NCBI GenBank assembly: GCA_934621605.1
Contig: CAKTUZ010000021.1
Location: 1-56,389 of the forward strand
Length of the DNA: 56,389 nucleotides
Reading direction: 5' to 3'
From: an uncultured bacterium
GTDB taxonomy: Bacteria; Vulcanimicrobiota; Xenobia; Xenobiales; Xenobiaceae
Below the pieces are notes generated by a model that worked only from the letters and a program-made list of their open reading frames with translations, made no database searches and had not been told where the DNA came from. A program made the position numbers and the translations under genes. Below are positions 30,571 through 39,700 of this stretch, in pieces (the first letter of the stretch is position 1; each line of letters starts with the position of its first letter).

Positions 30571-31638
30571 ATGAACATTAGAGATGCGTATAACGCTAGA
30601 GCAATCGCACTTGTTAATACAGAAGTAGCAAGTAATAAGATTGCTTACTTGGGTGCAGGATTATTCCCTGCAAAAAAGAAAATGGGCTTAGATCTTAAAT
30701 GGATTAAGACTTCTAAGGGGCTGCCTGTTTCCCTTGCACCGTCCAATTTTGACGCAGTATCAACATTGAGAAGCCGTGAGGGATTCAAACTTACAGAAAC
30801 AGAAATGGCATTCTTCCGTGAATCCATGCTGATTAAAGAAGCTGATGAACAGGAAATTATGCGTGTACAGGATAGCACAGACCCATATGCAGCAGAAGTA
30901 TTAAGCAGAATTTTTGATGATGCAAATACTTTGATTGACGGTGCTAATGTAGTGCCGGAGCGTATGATTATGCAGTTACTTGCACCATCTGACGGACATC
31001 CAAAAATCTCCATTCAGGCAAATGGCGTAACGTATGCTTACAACTATGACCCAAATAGCACATATTCTGCTAATAACTTTGCTACATTATCAACGTCAAC
31101 AGATAAGTGGGATGATACAACAAATTCAGACCCTATGGATGATATTGCAACTGCTCTTGATACTGTAGAATCCAATACAGGAGAAAGACCGGAGATTATG
31201 ATTGTTTCACGTAAGACTATGGATTACTTGAAGCAGAATGCAAAGATTAAGAGCGCTATCCTTGCGCAGAACACTACAGCCAATGTATTCATGAATGATA
31301 ACCGTGTTAAGGAAGTATTTTCTAATGAACTGGGTATCAGCATTATTGTTTACTCTAAGCAGTACAAGAATGAAGCTGGTACAGCATCTAAGTTTTACCC
31401 AGACGGATTTGCGACTCTGATTCCTAGAGGCGCGTTAGGAAATACATGGTATGGTACAACACCAGAAGAAAGAACACTTATGGGGAAATCTACTGCTGAT
31501 GTTTCTATTGTCAATACAGGCGTTGCGGTTGCTGTATCTGTATCAGAAGACCCGGTTCAGACCAAGACAACTGTTTCTGAAATCGTACTTCCGTCTTATG
31601 AAAGAATGGACAGCACTTATGTAATTAAGTGCTACTAG
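30571..31638 (+). CDS. Major capsid protein
   Basis: This 355-residue protein has the features of an HK97-fold capsid protein of the gpE-like type: N-terminal helix, LKWIKTSKGLPVSLAPSNFDAVSTLRSREGF, E-loop-like FRESMLIKEADEQE, P-domain helix and VMIVSRKTMDYLK-like EIMIVSRKTMDYL near 205. It follows scaffold and decoration genes. Confidence 0.82.
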   Translation: MNIRDAYNARAIALVNTEVASNKIAYLGAGLFPAKKKMGLDLKWIKTSKGLPVSLAPSNFDAVSTLRSREGFKLTETEMAFFRESMLIKEADEQEIMRVQDSTDPYAAEVLSRIFDDANTLIDGANVVPERMIMQLLAPSDGHPKISIQANGVTYAYNYDPNSTYSANNFATLSTSTDKWDDTTNSDPMDDIATALDTVESNTGERPEIMIVSRKTMDYLKQNAKIKSAILAQNTTANVFMNDNRVKEVFSNELGISIIVYSKQYKNEAGTASKFYPDGFATLIPRGALGNTWYGTTPEERTLMGKSTADVSIVNTGVAVAVSVSEDPVQTKTTVSEIVLPSYERMDSTYVIKCY

Positions 31639-31648
31639 GAGGTGTCTT

Positions 31649-31873
31649 ATGGTTTACGAATACAAAGTAAAGCATAAAGGCAAATGGTATCTTCCGGGAG
31701 AAGAAATCCCGGAGGAAACCGAACAGCCGACACAGCCATATACAAAGACCGACATTAATCGCATGAGCACCGCAGACTTGCAGAAATTAGCCGGAGAAAA
31801 AGGAATTGAGAACGCTGATTCCTTTAGCGGTGCGGATTTAAAGAAAATTCTTATTGATCTAATGCAGTTATAA
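31649..31873 (+). CDS. Small head protein with SAP/Rho-N-like domain
   Basis: A 74-residue protein with KGKWYLPGEEIP then MSTADLQKLAGEKGIENADSFSGADLKKILIDL, similar to SAP or Rho N-terminal motifs found in small head proteins. Role unknown. Confidence 0.55.
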   Translation: MVYEYKVKHKGKWYLPGEEIPEETEQPTQPYTKTDINRMSTADLQKLAGEKGIENADSFSGADLKKILIDLMQL

Positions 31874-31882
31874 GGAGTCCGT

Positions 31883-32266
31883 ATGGAAGAATACAGTATT
31901 TTACAACAGGTAAAAATCAGATTAGGACAATTTCATATTGAAGAGGTCACAGACCCAAACACAGGGCTTACGTCTGATGTTACTGTATTCGACCATAAGG
32001 AAGATAACCCACGGTTAGAACTTCTTATTAAGCAGTCAACCAATGAAGTAATTAACAGACGGATGTACCCACAGTCTTATACGCAGGAACAGATTGACGA
32101 GGACTTGAAGAAATTTGAGGATGTAATCATTAATTTAACGGTTTATGACCGTTCGCAGGCTGGTGAAGCGTACATGGCATCTTACACAGAGAATGGGGTA
32201 AGCAGGAACTGGAAAGATAGAGACACGCTTCTTGTAGGCGTATATCCGTTTGTTAAAGTCCTATAA
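31883..32266 (+). CDS. Head-tail connector protein
   Basis: This 127-residue helical protein (ILQQVKIRLGQ, LELLIKQSTNEVINRRMYP, FEDVIINLTVYDRSQAGEAYMASYTENGVSRNW) fits the gp6/gp15-like connector family. Position after the capsid supports it. Confidence 0.65.
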   Translation: MEEYSILQQVKIRLGQFHIEEVTDPNTGLTSDVTVFDHKEDNPRLELLIKQSTNEVINRRMYPQSYTQEQIDEDLKKFEDVIINLTVYDRSQAGEAYMASYTENGVSRNWKDRDTLLVGVYPFVKVL

Positions 32267-32317
32267 AGAAGATTTGTGCATGACCTTTTTATTGACATCA
32301 GTAAAATGGTTGTAGGC

Positions 32318-32349
32318 GGCGCACAGTAAGAGGTGGAGGGCGGTGCGCC
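32318..32349 (+). promoter_or_regulatory. Hairpin before lysis-type genes
   Basis: GGCGCAC (32318-32324) pairs perfectly with GTGCGCC (32343-32349). AAAAAAG and AAAGGACGG follow before the GTG start at 32376. It may limit lysis gene translation. Confidence 0.45.
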
Positions 32350-32375
32350 ATTAAAAAAGAAAGGACGGTATAGAT

Positions 32376-32696
32376 GTGACGATAGAGTTATCAACAGCAA
32401 TTATAATCAGCGTGGTATCGCTTGGTTTTTCCGTCTACATGGGCTTGAAGAACAGTAAAAGAACAGACAACAAGGAAATTGAAGAACGTGTTCGGAACAA
32501 TACACAGATTAACATGAAGCTGGACAGCATTAATTCGGCAACGCAGGATATCAAAAACGAGATATCTTCTATGCGAACTGATATAAACAAACACAATGAT
32601 AAGATTATTGTTTTGGAGCAGAGCTGTAAGCAGGCGCATAAGAGAATTGATGAAATTGCCAGCAGATTGAATATTGAAGAAAAAGACAAGGAGTGA
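32376..32696 (+). CDS. XhlA-like membrane protein with coiled coil
   Basis: This 106-residue protein has an N-terminal transmembrane helix (IIISVVSLGFSVYMGL, about 9-25) and a long coiled coil. Such proteins usually lie next to phage holins (haemolysin XhlA-like). Start GTG after AAAGGACGG. Confidence 0.55.
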   Translation: MTIELSTAIIISVVSLGFSVYMGLKNSKRTDNKEIEERVRNNTQINMKLDSINSATQDIKNEISSMRTDINKHNDKIIVLEQSCKQAHKRIDEIASRLNIEEKDKE

Positions 32697-32702
32697 TAGA
32701 TT

Positions 32703-32969
32703 ATGGATTTTGCACAGGTGTCTACAGTTGTTTCAATTGTAGTGATTGCGTATTTGATTGGGCTTGCGGCTAAAGCAATTCCAAGCGTAAAGGACAATTA
32801 CATCCCGATTATCGTAGGTGTGGCAGGCGGCATCTTAGGCGTAGTTGGAATGTATGTGATTGCTGATTTTCCAGCAAATGACGTGCTGAATGCTATTGCA
32901 GTCGGTATTGTATCGGGATTGGCAAGCACAGGCGTAAATCAGATTTATAAACAGGTCAAGAATGCTTGA
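32703..32969 (+). CDS. Holin
   Basis: This 88-residue protein has two or three hydrophobic helices (VVSIVVIAYLIGLAA, IIVGVAGGILGVVGMYVI, IAVGIVSGLASTGV) and resembles small Clostridia phage holins. It would form pores for endolysin release. It sits among head-tail connector genes, away from the endolysin (35820). Confidence 0.78.
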   Translation: MDFAQVSTVVSIVVIAYLIGLAAKAIPSVKDNYIPIIVGVAGGILGVVGMYVIADFPANDVLNAIAVGIVSGLASTGVNQIYKQVKNA

Positions 32970-33420
32970 TATCAATAAGCAGAAAATGAAATACGCCTTG
33001 CAAGGTCAGACCGTGACCATTGAGGAAACTGACGAATTTGGAAACCCAGTGTATGAGGGATATACGGACGCAAGTGGAAACTTCATTCCATACCTTGATT
33101 CACAGGGCAATCCGATTCCAAAGACAAAGGAAGTAAGCGGATTCTCTGAACCAGTTACATTCTATGCAAATATCAGCAATAAGCTGTCAGAAGTTTTGGT
33201 AAAGCAATTTGGCATAGACGATAGCACATCATATGTGCAGATTGTTACAGATAAAGGATATCTGCCTATCAACAATGGTGATGTCGTATGGAAGAAATCG
33301 GAAGTCACTCTGAATGATGATGGATTGCCGGACGAGAACAGCGCAGATTACATTGTAAAGGGCGTAGCTGATGAGGGATTGACAGCAGATTTATTCCTGT
33401 TACAGAAAGTTGTTAAGTAG
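32962..33420 (+). CDS. Head-tail joining/stopper-like protein
   Basis: This 152-residue, beta-rich protein (VTIEETDEFGNPVYEGY, FYANISNKLSEVLVKQFGID, DYIVKGVADEG) fits head closure or stopper proteins by position. It overlaps the holin stop by 8 nt. Confidence 0.5.
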   Translation: MLDINKQKMKYALQGQTVTIEETDEFGNPVYEGYTDASGNFIPYLDSQGNPIPKTKEVSGFSEPVTFYANISNKLSEVLVKQFGIDDSTSYVQIVTDKGYLPINNGDVVWKKSEVTLNDDGLPDENSADYIVKGVADEGLTADLFLLQKVVK

Positions 33421-33428
33421 GTGGATGT

Positions 33429-33962
33429 ATGGCAAAAAAAGTTATCTCCATGACATTATCACAGAAATCCATACAGAACGCTATAAAAGAGCTTAGAAGC
33501 TATCAAAATTCGTTAGAGTATAAATGTAGGCTGTTAGCTGAAAAACTAGCTGAAAAGGGCGTAGAGATTGCACAGACATATGTTACTTCACTTGATGCAA
33601 TATTCACATACGAACTTAATTCAAGTATACACGCTGAACACGTAAAAGATGTGCAAGGCGGTGGGATATATGCGGTTGTGGCAGGAACAGATCACGCATT
33701 GTTCGTAGAGTTTGGAACAGGAATTGTCGGACAACAAAGCCCTTATCCAGGCAAACTACCAGAAGGTGTTACATGGGAGTATGCAAGCGGTAAGACCATA
33801 AGACAATTAGCAGACGGTCGTTACGGATGGTTTTACCGTGACGATAACGGTCAATGGTGGTTTACAGAGGGTATGCCTAGCAGACCATTCATGTACTACA
33901 CGGCTAATGAACTTAAAGACTTGATAATGGAAACTGCAAAGGAGGTGTTCGCCGTTGATTGA
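33429..33962 (+). CDS. HK97 gp10-like neck/tail component
   Basis: This 177-residue protein has helical KLAEKGVEIAQTYV, then ALFVEFGTGIVGQ and GMPSRPFMYYTANEL, the signature of HK97 gp10 family tail-completion proteins. Confidence 0.75.
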   Translation: MAKKVISMTLSQKSIQNAIKELRSYQNSLEYKCRLLAEKLAEKGVEIAQTYVTSLDAIFTYELNSSIHAEHVKDVQGGGIYAVVAGTDHALFVEFGTGIVGQQSPYPGKLPEGVTWEYASGKTIRQLADGRYGWFYRDDNGQWWFTEGMPSRPFMYYTANELKDLIMETAKEVFAVD

Positions 33963-34377
33963 TAATTCATGGGCTTTACGATTGCAAGACCAGTTATTCA
34001 ACATGTTTTCTCATGAAATGAAGCTGGCATATGGAAGCAAGTATAAGAACCTTTACTTGACGCAGGATGAAGCAGTCACAGGAACGCCCAAATTTCCAAC
34101 AGTACTAATGAGACAGATAGGTGCTACAGAAGCAGGACAGGATTTAACAGGAGAGCGGATAAACGCTGTAAGACCAACATTTCAGATCACTATTAACTAT
34201 CAAGGCGAAAAAGCAGAAGACAGGGCAGAATTAGTTGATATGACCGCAACGGCTATCAACTTTTTTAAATGGAAAAGGTTTGAGGTAAGCAATCCTGTTT
34301 ATACGATAACCAATAAAATCAGAACGGCAACATTTAGGGCAAGCCGATTATTCGGCTCTATGGACCCGTTACAATAA
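33955..34377 (+). CDS. Tail terminator-like protein
   Basis: This 140-residue protein starts at TTG, overlapping the gp10-like gene by 8 nt. Its position just before the tail tube and its alpha/beta pattern (FPTVLMRQIG, FQITINYQGEKAEDRAELVDMTATA) fit tail terminators. Confidence 0.6.
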   Translation: MIDNSWALRLQDQLFNMFSHEMKLAYGSKYKNLYLTQDEAVTGTPKFPTVLMRQIGATEAGQDLTGERINAVRPTFQITINYQGEKAEDRAELVDMTATAINFFKWKRFEVSNPVYTITNKIRTATFRASRLFGSMDPLQ

Positions 34378-34383
34378 CTATTA

Positions 34384-34436
34384 ACTGGCACACAACAGAG
34401 TGTGTCACTGACCGCATTAATTAGCGGTAGAAAGGA
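34384..34436 (+). promoter_or_regulatory. Double-hairpin leader motif, copy 2 (tail tube)
   Basis: TGGCACAC pairs with GTGTGTCA (8 bp, G-T at the same place as copy 1) around AACAGA; after CTG the hairpin ACCGC/GCGGT follows, then AGAAAGGA. Confidence 0.6.
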
Positions 34437-34444
34437 CGGTATAT

Positions 34445-34918
34445 ATGGCAGCAACAATAGCTGGCTTATCCAGTCTGGGTATTACGTTTGGATATGGCGT
34501 AGAAGATACAGCAGGAACAAAACCAGGCACATTCACTCAGTTGGACAGAATTAATGCTATCGGCGGTATTACAATCGAGAATGAACAGATTGATGCATCT
34601 GCACTGGAAGATTTGGTTTCCAGATACATTCAAGGGCGTGGTGATACAGGCGGTTCATTTGCAGTTACTATTAACTTTACAACAGAAACACTTACACAGT
34701 GGGAAACGGTAATTTCTACTTACACAGCGCTGACAGGTGGTAAAAGAATGTGGTTTGAGACCATTATTCCTAAGTTTGAAAAGGCTTTCTTTGTTGTGGC
34801 ACAGCCACCTACAGCCATTCCTGCGCCAGAGTTTGCACAGAATGAGCTGCTTACCCTTGAAATGAACCTTACAATTGAGGAATACAAGGGCATGGAAACA
34901 AAGGTAGCGTTTACCTAA
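34445..34918 (+). CDS. Major tail tube protein
   Basis: This 157-residue protein has repeated beta strands with GGITIENEQIDASALEDLVSRYIQGRGDTGGSFAVTINF, as in siphovirus tail tube proteins. It lies between tail terminator and tail chaperone genes. Confidence 0.75.
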   Translation: MAATIAGLSSLGITFGYGVEDTAGTKPGTFTQLDRINAIGGITIENEQIDASALEDLVSRYIQGRGDTGGSFAVTINFTTETLTQWETVISTYTALTGGKRMWFETIIPKFEKAFFVVAQPPTAIPAPEFAQNELLTLEMNLTIEEYKGMETKVAFT

Positions 34919-34936
34919 GTTAGATTAAAAAAAACA

Positions 34937-34963
34937 GGGGCGGTCTTAGGACTGCCCCCTTTC
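34937..34963 (+). terminator. Intrinsic terminator after tail tube gene
   Basis: GGGGCGGTC (34937-34945) pairs with GACTGCCCC (34950-34958), loop TTAG, followed by CTTT. A second hairpin CTTAC/GTAAG lies before the next start. Confidence 0.7.
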
Positions 34964-34993
34964 TTACTTAATAGTAAGGGAAAGGGAATAGAT

Positions 34994-35422
34994 ATGTTAA
35001 CAATCAAAGTAAATAATAAAGAGTACACAATTAAATTTGGATATGAGCCAACACTGAAATCAAGATTACTTTCCAGAGTTGCAAAAATGACTGTAAATAT
35101 GAAGCAGGATGCAGAAGAAAATCTGGAACAGATTGAGAATATGCTTTTATTTGTACCTGAAATGGTTCTGGTAGGCTTGCAGAAATTCCATTCTGATGAG
35201 TTTGGCTACAATCTGGACACAAATGACGGCTACGAAGAAGCGAAGAATAAAGCTTTTTCTCTGGTAGGTGATTATGTAGATACTGGTGATGTAGATATCA
35301 CAGACTTTTTTACAGAATTGCAGGAAGAATTAACGGCTAATGGTTTTTTAAAGAAGATGTTCGAGAAAGAAGTAGAGAAAGCACAGGCGAACTCGGACAG
35401 CAAGAAGAAAGCCGAGAATTAA
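34994..35422 (+). CDS. Tail assembly chaperone G
   Basis: This 142-residue helical, acidic protein is the usual first product of the lambda G/GT-type chaperone pair that guards the tape measure. Translation to 35422 gives G. The slip site T TTT TTA (35344-35350) in this frame allows a -1 shift. Confidence 0.75.
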   Translation: MLTIKVNNKEYTIKFGYEPTLKSRLLSRVAKMTVNMKQDAEENLEQIENMLLFVPEMVLVGLQKFHSDEFGYNLDTNDGYEEAKNKAFSLVGDYVDTGDVDITDFFTELQEELTANGFLKKMFEKEVEKAQANSDSKKKAEN

Positions 35423-35823
35423 CATGGAAATTATACTGTGAGGAAATACGCCCTTATTGGCTACTGGTCACTAAGGGGTATGGACTCACGGTACATGATA
35501 TAGACTGGTCTTGTCCTGCTGACCTACAGCCATATGCGCAGGCATACAGACTGGAAAATCAGAAAAAAGATAATGATGCATGGGCTATGTTTGGCTCTTA
35601 TGGTATATCTGCCCTTACAGTTGCTATTGACCATTGCCTGAACGGCAGAAAAGCACGTAGCAGTTATATTGATAAGCCCATTATGAAAGAACTTGAAGAA
35701 AAGAATAAGCCATTATCGGAAGAAGAAATGGACAGACAGAGAGAATTGTTCGTGGCTAAATTGGAAGCCATGAGAGTCAATTTTGAATTGAATCACAAAA
35801 AGAAAGAAGCTGATAAAAAATGA
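35341..35823 (+). CDS. Tail assembly chaperone T extension (by -1 frameshift)
   Basis: The -1 frame is open from 35341 and encodes ELTWKLYCEEIRPYWLLVTKGYGL, QPYAQAYRLENQKKDNDAWAMFGSYGI, the typical GT extension. No good start lies in this frame before 35587, so it is read by shifting at the T TTT TTA heptamer. It ends overlapping the endolysin start. Confidence 0.75.
   Translation, partial: WFFKEDVRERSRESTGELGQQEESRELTWKLYCEEIRPYWLLVTKGYGLTVHDIDWSCPADLQPYAQAYRLENQKKDNDAWAMFGSYGISALTVAIDHCLNGRKARSSYIDKPIMKELEEKNKPLSEEEMDRQRELFVAKLEAMRVNFELNHKKKEADKK
35344..35350 (+). promoter_or_regulatory. -1 frameshift slippery heptamer
   Basis: T TTT TTA in the G reading frame fits X XXY YYZ and lets both tRNAs re-pair after a -1 slip. 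It is the earliest point from which the T frame is open. Confidence 0.7.
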
Positions 35824-36695
35824 GTTATATCGGTATAGATGTATCGGCATATCAGGGAGATATTGACTGGGCAAAAGTCAAGGCAAGCGGCATCCAGTTT
35901 GCCATACTTAAAATCATCCGTAAGGATTTGAACCGTGATAAGCAGTTTGAAGCTAACTGGTCAAGTTGCAAAGCAAACGGATTGACGATACAGGGCGTGT
36001 ACAACTACAGCTATGCGACCACAATTACAAAGGCTAGAAATGATGCAAGGAAAGTAGCAGAAGTGCTTAATGGTCGTGAGACAATGGTATGGCTGGACGT
36101 GGAAGATAACTGTCAGAAAGGACTGGGAAGTAATCTGATTGACATTATCAATGCTTACGGTGATGTTATCAGAAGTTATGGGCTGGATTTTGGCGTGTAT
36201 ACTGGAAAGTCTTTCTATAATTCCTATATCAAGCCGTATGGCGGTGTGAAATATCCTATGTGGATTGCATCATACGGCAAGGACAAAGGCAAAATGGACT
36301 TGAAATATCAGCCACAGATTGAAAATATGGTAGGCTGGCAGTACACGTCTAAAGGCGCTGTAAACGGCATTAATGGCAACGTTGATATGAATATCTGGTA
36401 TCGTGAATTAAACGAGTTACAGACCGTCTACGAAACGCACAATAACCCATACGCAGAGCCTGCACGTACATTGTACAAGACATTCCCATGTATGCGTGGG
36501 GATGATGTGAAATGGCTACAGACGGAACTTATCTATCATAAGTGCCTGCCTGCCACAAATGCAAAAGGCAAGAGCAATATTGACGGTATCTTAGGGAATG
36601 ATACAGCCAATGCAATCGGAGTTTTCCAAAAACGTGTAGGAATCACGGTAGATTGCAAGGCAGGAAAAGTAACAAGAGAATATCTGAAAAGATAA
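35820..36695 (+). CDS. GH25 endolysin with peptidoglycan-binding domain
   Basis: This 291-residue muramidase would cleave the host cell wall. GIDVSAYQGDIDW (5-17), WLDVED (91-96) with the DxE catalytic pair, and WQYTSKGAVNGINGNVDMN are GH25 motifs; a PG_binding_1 domain spans about 220-291 (RGDDVKWLQTELIY, DGILGNDTANAIGVFQK). No signal peptide, so a holin is needed. It lies between tail chaperone and tape measure, an unusual place. Confidence 0.92.
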   Translation: MSYIGIDVSAYQGDIDWAKVKASGIQFAILKIIRKDLNRDKQFEANWSSCKANGLTIQGVYNYSYATTITKARNDARKVAEVLNGRETMVWLDVEDNCQKGLGSNLIDIINAYGDVIRSYGLDFGVYTGKSFYNSYIKPYGGVKYPMWIASYGKDKGKMDLKYQPQIENMVGWQYTSKGAVNGINGNVDMNIWYRELNELQTVYETHNNPYAEPARTLYKTFPCMRGDDVKWLQTELIYHKCLPATNAKGKSNIDGILGNDTANAIGVFQKRVGITVDCKAGKVTREYLKR

Positions 36696-36700
36696 CACAG

Positions 36701-36733
36701 GGGCGGTAGAGGTCATAGTCTACTGCCCTTTTT
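36701..36733 (+). terminator. Intrinsic terminator after endolysin
   Basis: GGGCGGTAGA (36701-36710) pairs with TCTACTGCCC (36719-36728), followed by five T. Confidence 0.85.
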
Positions 36734-36780
36734 CACTGGCTATCAATTGGAGATAGCCACTCACTTTAACAGTTGAAAGT
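36734..36780 (+). promoter_or_regulatory. Double-hairpin leader motif, copy 3 (tape measure)
   Basis: TGGCTATC pairs perfectly with GATAGCCA around AATTGGA; here the G-T of the other copies is a G-C pair. After CTC a hairpin ACTTT/AAAGT follows, then the ribosome site TAGGTG. Confidence 0.55.
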
Positions 36781-36789
36781 AGGTGCAGT

Positions 36790-39700
36790 ATGGCAGAAAT
36801 AGATTCACTGGAAATAAAAATCCAAGCGCAAGCAACAAAGGCAAATAATGCAATTGACAAGCTGATCACAAAACTGGATAAACTGTCTATTTCATTGAAC
36901 GGCATTAATACCAGTAAGCTGAATGGACTTGCTAATAGCGTGAATAGGCTTTCAAGTGCCATGCAGAGCATGAATAATGTAAAAACTACTGACTTTACAC
37001 GGCTTGCAAAAGGTATAGAGAAGATGTCCACGGTAGATACAGCAAAAATAAACCGTGCGGCATCCTCTATGAACCAACTCAGTAGGGCGTTTAGAAACAT
37101 TCAGACTAGTAGTTCTGCTACTGTACAGATATCCGAACTGGCAAGAGGAATTTCACAGTTAGGTTATAAATCATCAACTAAGGCTATTGAAAATATCCCT
37201 AAACTTGCTACAGCCATGACACAACTCATGACAACTCTTTCTAAGGCACCTACTGTCAGCAGAAACTTAATTGACATGACAAATGCACTTGCTAAACTTG
37301 CAAGAACAGGTTCTTCTAGTGGTCGTGCGGCTAATTCCCTTGCAAACAGTTTAAATATATTTAGCAGGTCTGCAACTTACGCAACAAAAAAAAGTTTTTC
37401 TCTTGCATCCGCATTTGGCAAAATGTATGCGACTTATTGGCTACTATTTAGGGCTTTTAGAAAATTAAAAGAAGCAATTGACCTTTCATCATCTTTGACA
37501 GAAGTACAAAATGTTGTTGATACAACGTTTGGAAAAATGACTTCAAAAGTAGATGATTTTGCAAAAAATTCTATAGAGCAATTCGGAATGTCTGAACTTG
37601 CGGTTAAGCAATATTCAAGCAACTTTCAAGCAATGGGTCAAGCAATGGGTATTAGCTCTGACTTGGTTGGAAAAGCCAATAGTTTTTTGAACAAACAAAC
37701 AAAAGGCTATGTCGAATTGTCAAATTCAATGGCAGACGTATCGTTAAATTTGACAAAATTAACAGCAGATATTGCATCATTTTATGATAAATCACAAGCT
37801 GATGTAGCAGAAGATTTACGTGCAATTTTCACGGGTCAAGTAGTTCCTCTAAGGAAATACGGTATTGATTTAACACAGGCTACTTTGAAAGAGTGGGCAT
37901 TAAAAAACGGACTTGATGCTGATATAAAATCTATGACGCAAGCGCAAAAGACCATGCTAAGATATCAATACGTAATGGCTAATACTATAGCTGCACAGGG
38001 TGATTTTGCTAAGACCAGTGATACGTGGGCGAATCAGTTAAGAATATTATCTGAAAACTTTAAATCACTTGGAACGATCATAGGTGGTTGGCTAATCAAT
38101 GCATTTAAACCATTTGTACGCAATCTGAATCAGGTCATGCAGTACGTAATTGCATTTGCAGAAACAGTCACCAATGCTTTAGGCTCAATATTCGGCTGGC
38201 AGTATGAGGTATCGGCTGGCGGTGTAGCCGAAGACTGGGCAGACGGAATGGAAGATTTTTCAGATGCTACTGGTGATGCAGCAAAGAACGCTAAAAAACT
38301 GAAAAACAATCTCCTTGGAATTGATGAATTAAATATTATTTCAGAGGATAAGGACAGTAAGAGCGGTAGCGGTAGTACAGGATTAGGCAACACTAATAAA
38401 GTACAGGGCGGTCTTGTACAGGTAGATACCATTTTTAAAGGTTATGAGAGCAGTATTAAAACTCTTGAGCAGTTAGGAAATAAGGTAAGAGATGCCCTTA
38501 TAGGCGCTATGGATTCTATAGAATGGGATAATGTTTTCGAAAAGGCTAAAAACTTTGGAACAGGACTGGCAGACTTCTTAAATGGGTTACTTGACTATGA
38601 TGGAGAGGGCAGAACATTATTCGGTAAGGCTGCGCAGACTTTGGCTAATACTTTGAACGCTATTGTATATGCGGCTCAATCTTTTGCTATCACATTTGAC
38701 TTTTATCAGTTCGGCGTAAATTTAGCAGATGCAATTAATAATTTTTTTGAGACATTTGATTTTAAAGCATTTGCAGATACGTTAAATAAATGGGTAGACG
38801 GTTTAGAAAATACTATCAAAGGATTTTTAGATAAAGCAAATTGGAAAACAGTATTAAAGGGATTCTACGACTTCTTTTCAAATCTGGAATTGGACACTAT
38901 ATCTATAATAGTAGGAACAGTCTTAATCAAGAAGATACTTAGAGCCAATATAATAGGTAGCGCATTAACATCTGTAGGAAACAAAATAGCTACTGGAATA
39001 GCTGCTTCCGTAGGTACTGCTATTACTAAAGCAGGCGGTCTATCTGGACTGCTTACATTAGACATGGCTGCTTTAGTCGGCGAGACTGGATGGGCTACAG
39101 CAGGGCTTCTTGCAGGCGGAGCTATTATAGGTGGAATCGTAGCAGCTTTCTCTGGATGGAATTTTGGACAGTTCCTTTATGAGAAAATAAGTGGTGAAGA
39201 AATAAACATGACATTCAAGGAGCAAATGTCGGACATATTATCTTCATTTACGGACGGTTCTGGAAAACAGGCTATTGCTTTATGGGGAGAAGATATAAAG
39301 AATGGACTTAGTGCTGTAGGAGAGACTGTAAATCAATGGATGAAAGACACGTTTGGAAACTGGGCTGGCACTACATTTGCTGATGCATTAAAAGATATAA
39401 AGTCATTTTTCAATGACATGGGAACTTCTATTGATGAAAGTTTTACAGAAATGTCAAATAAAATAGTGACATTTTGGGATAAAAGCATTTCTCCATGGTT
39501 TACGGAGGATAAGTGGTCAGAACTTCTTACCAACGTTACTACTGCATTTCAAACAAAATGGAATGAGATCGTGGAATGGTGGAATGGAACAGCACTGGTT
39601 ACATGGTGGGAAGAGAGCGTTGTACCATGGTTCTCATTAGAAAAGTGGCTGGAAGTACTCAATAACGTAAAGGAATCGTTCAATACAAAGTGGACAGAGA

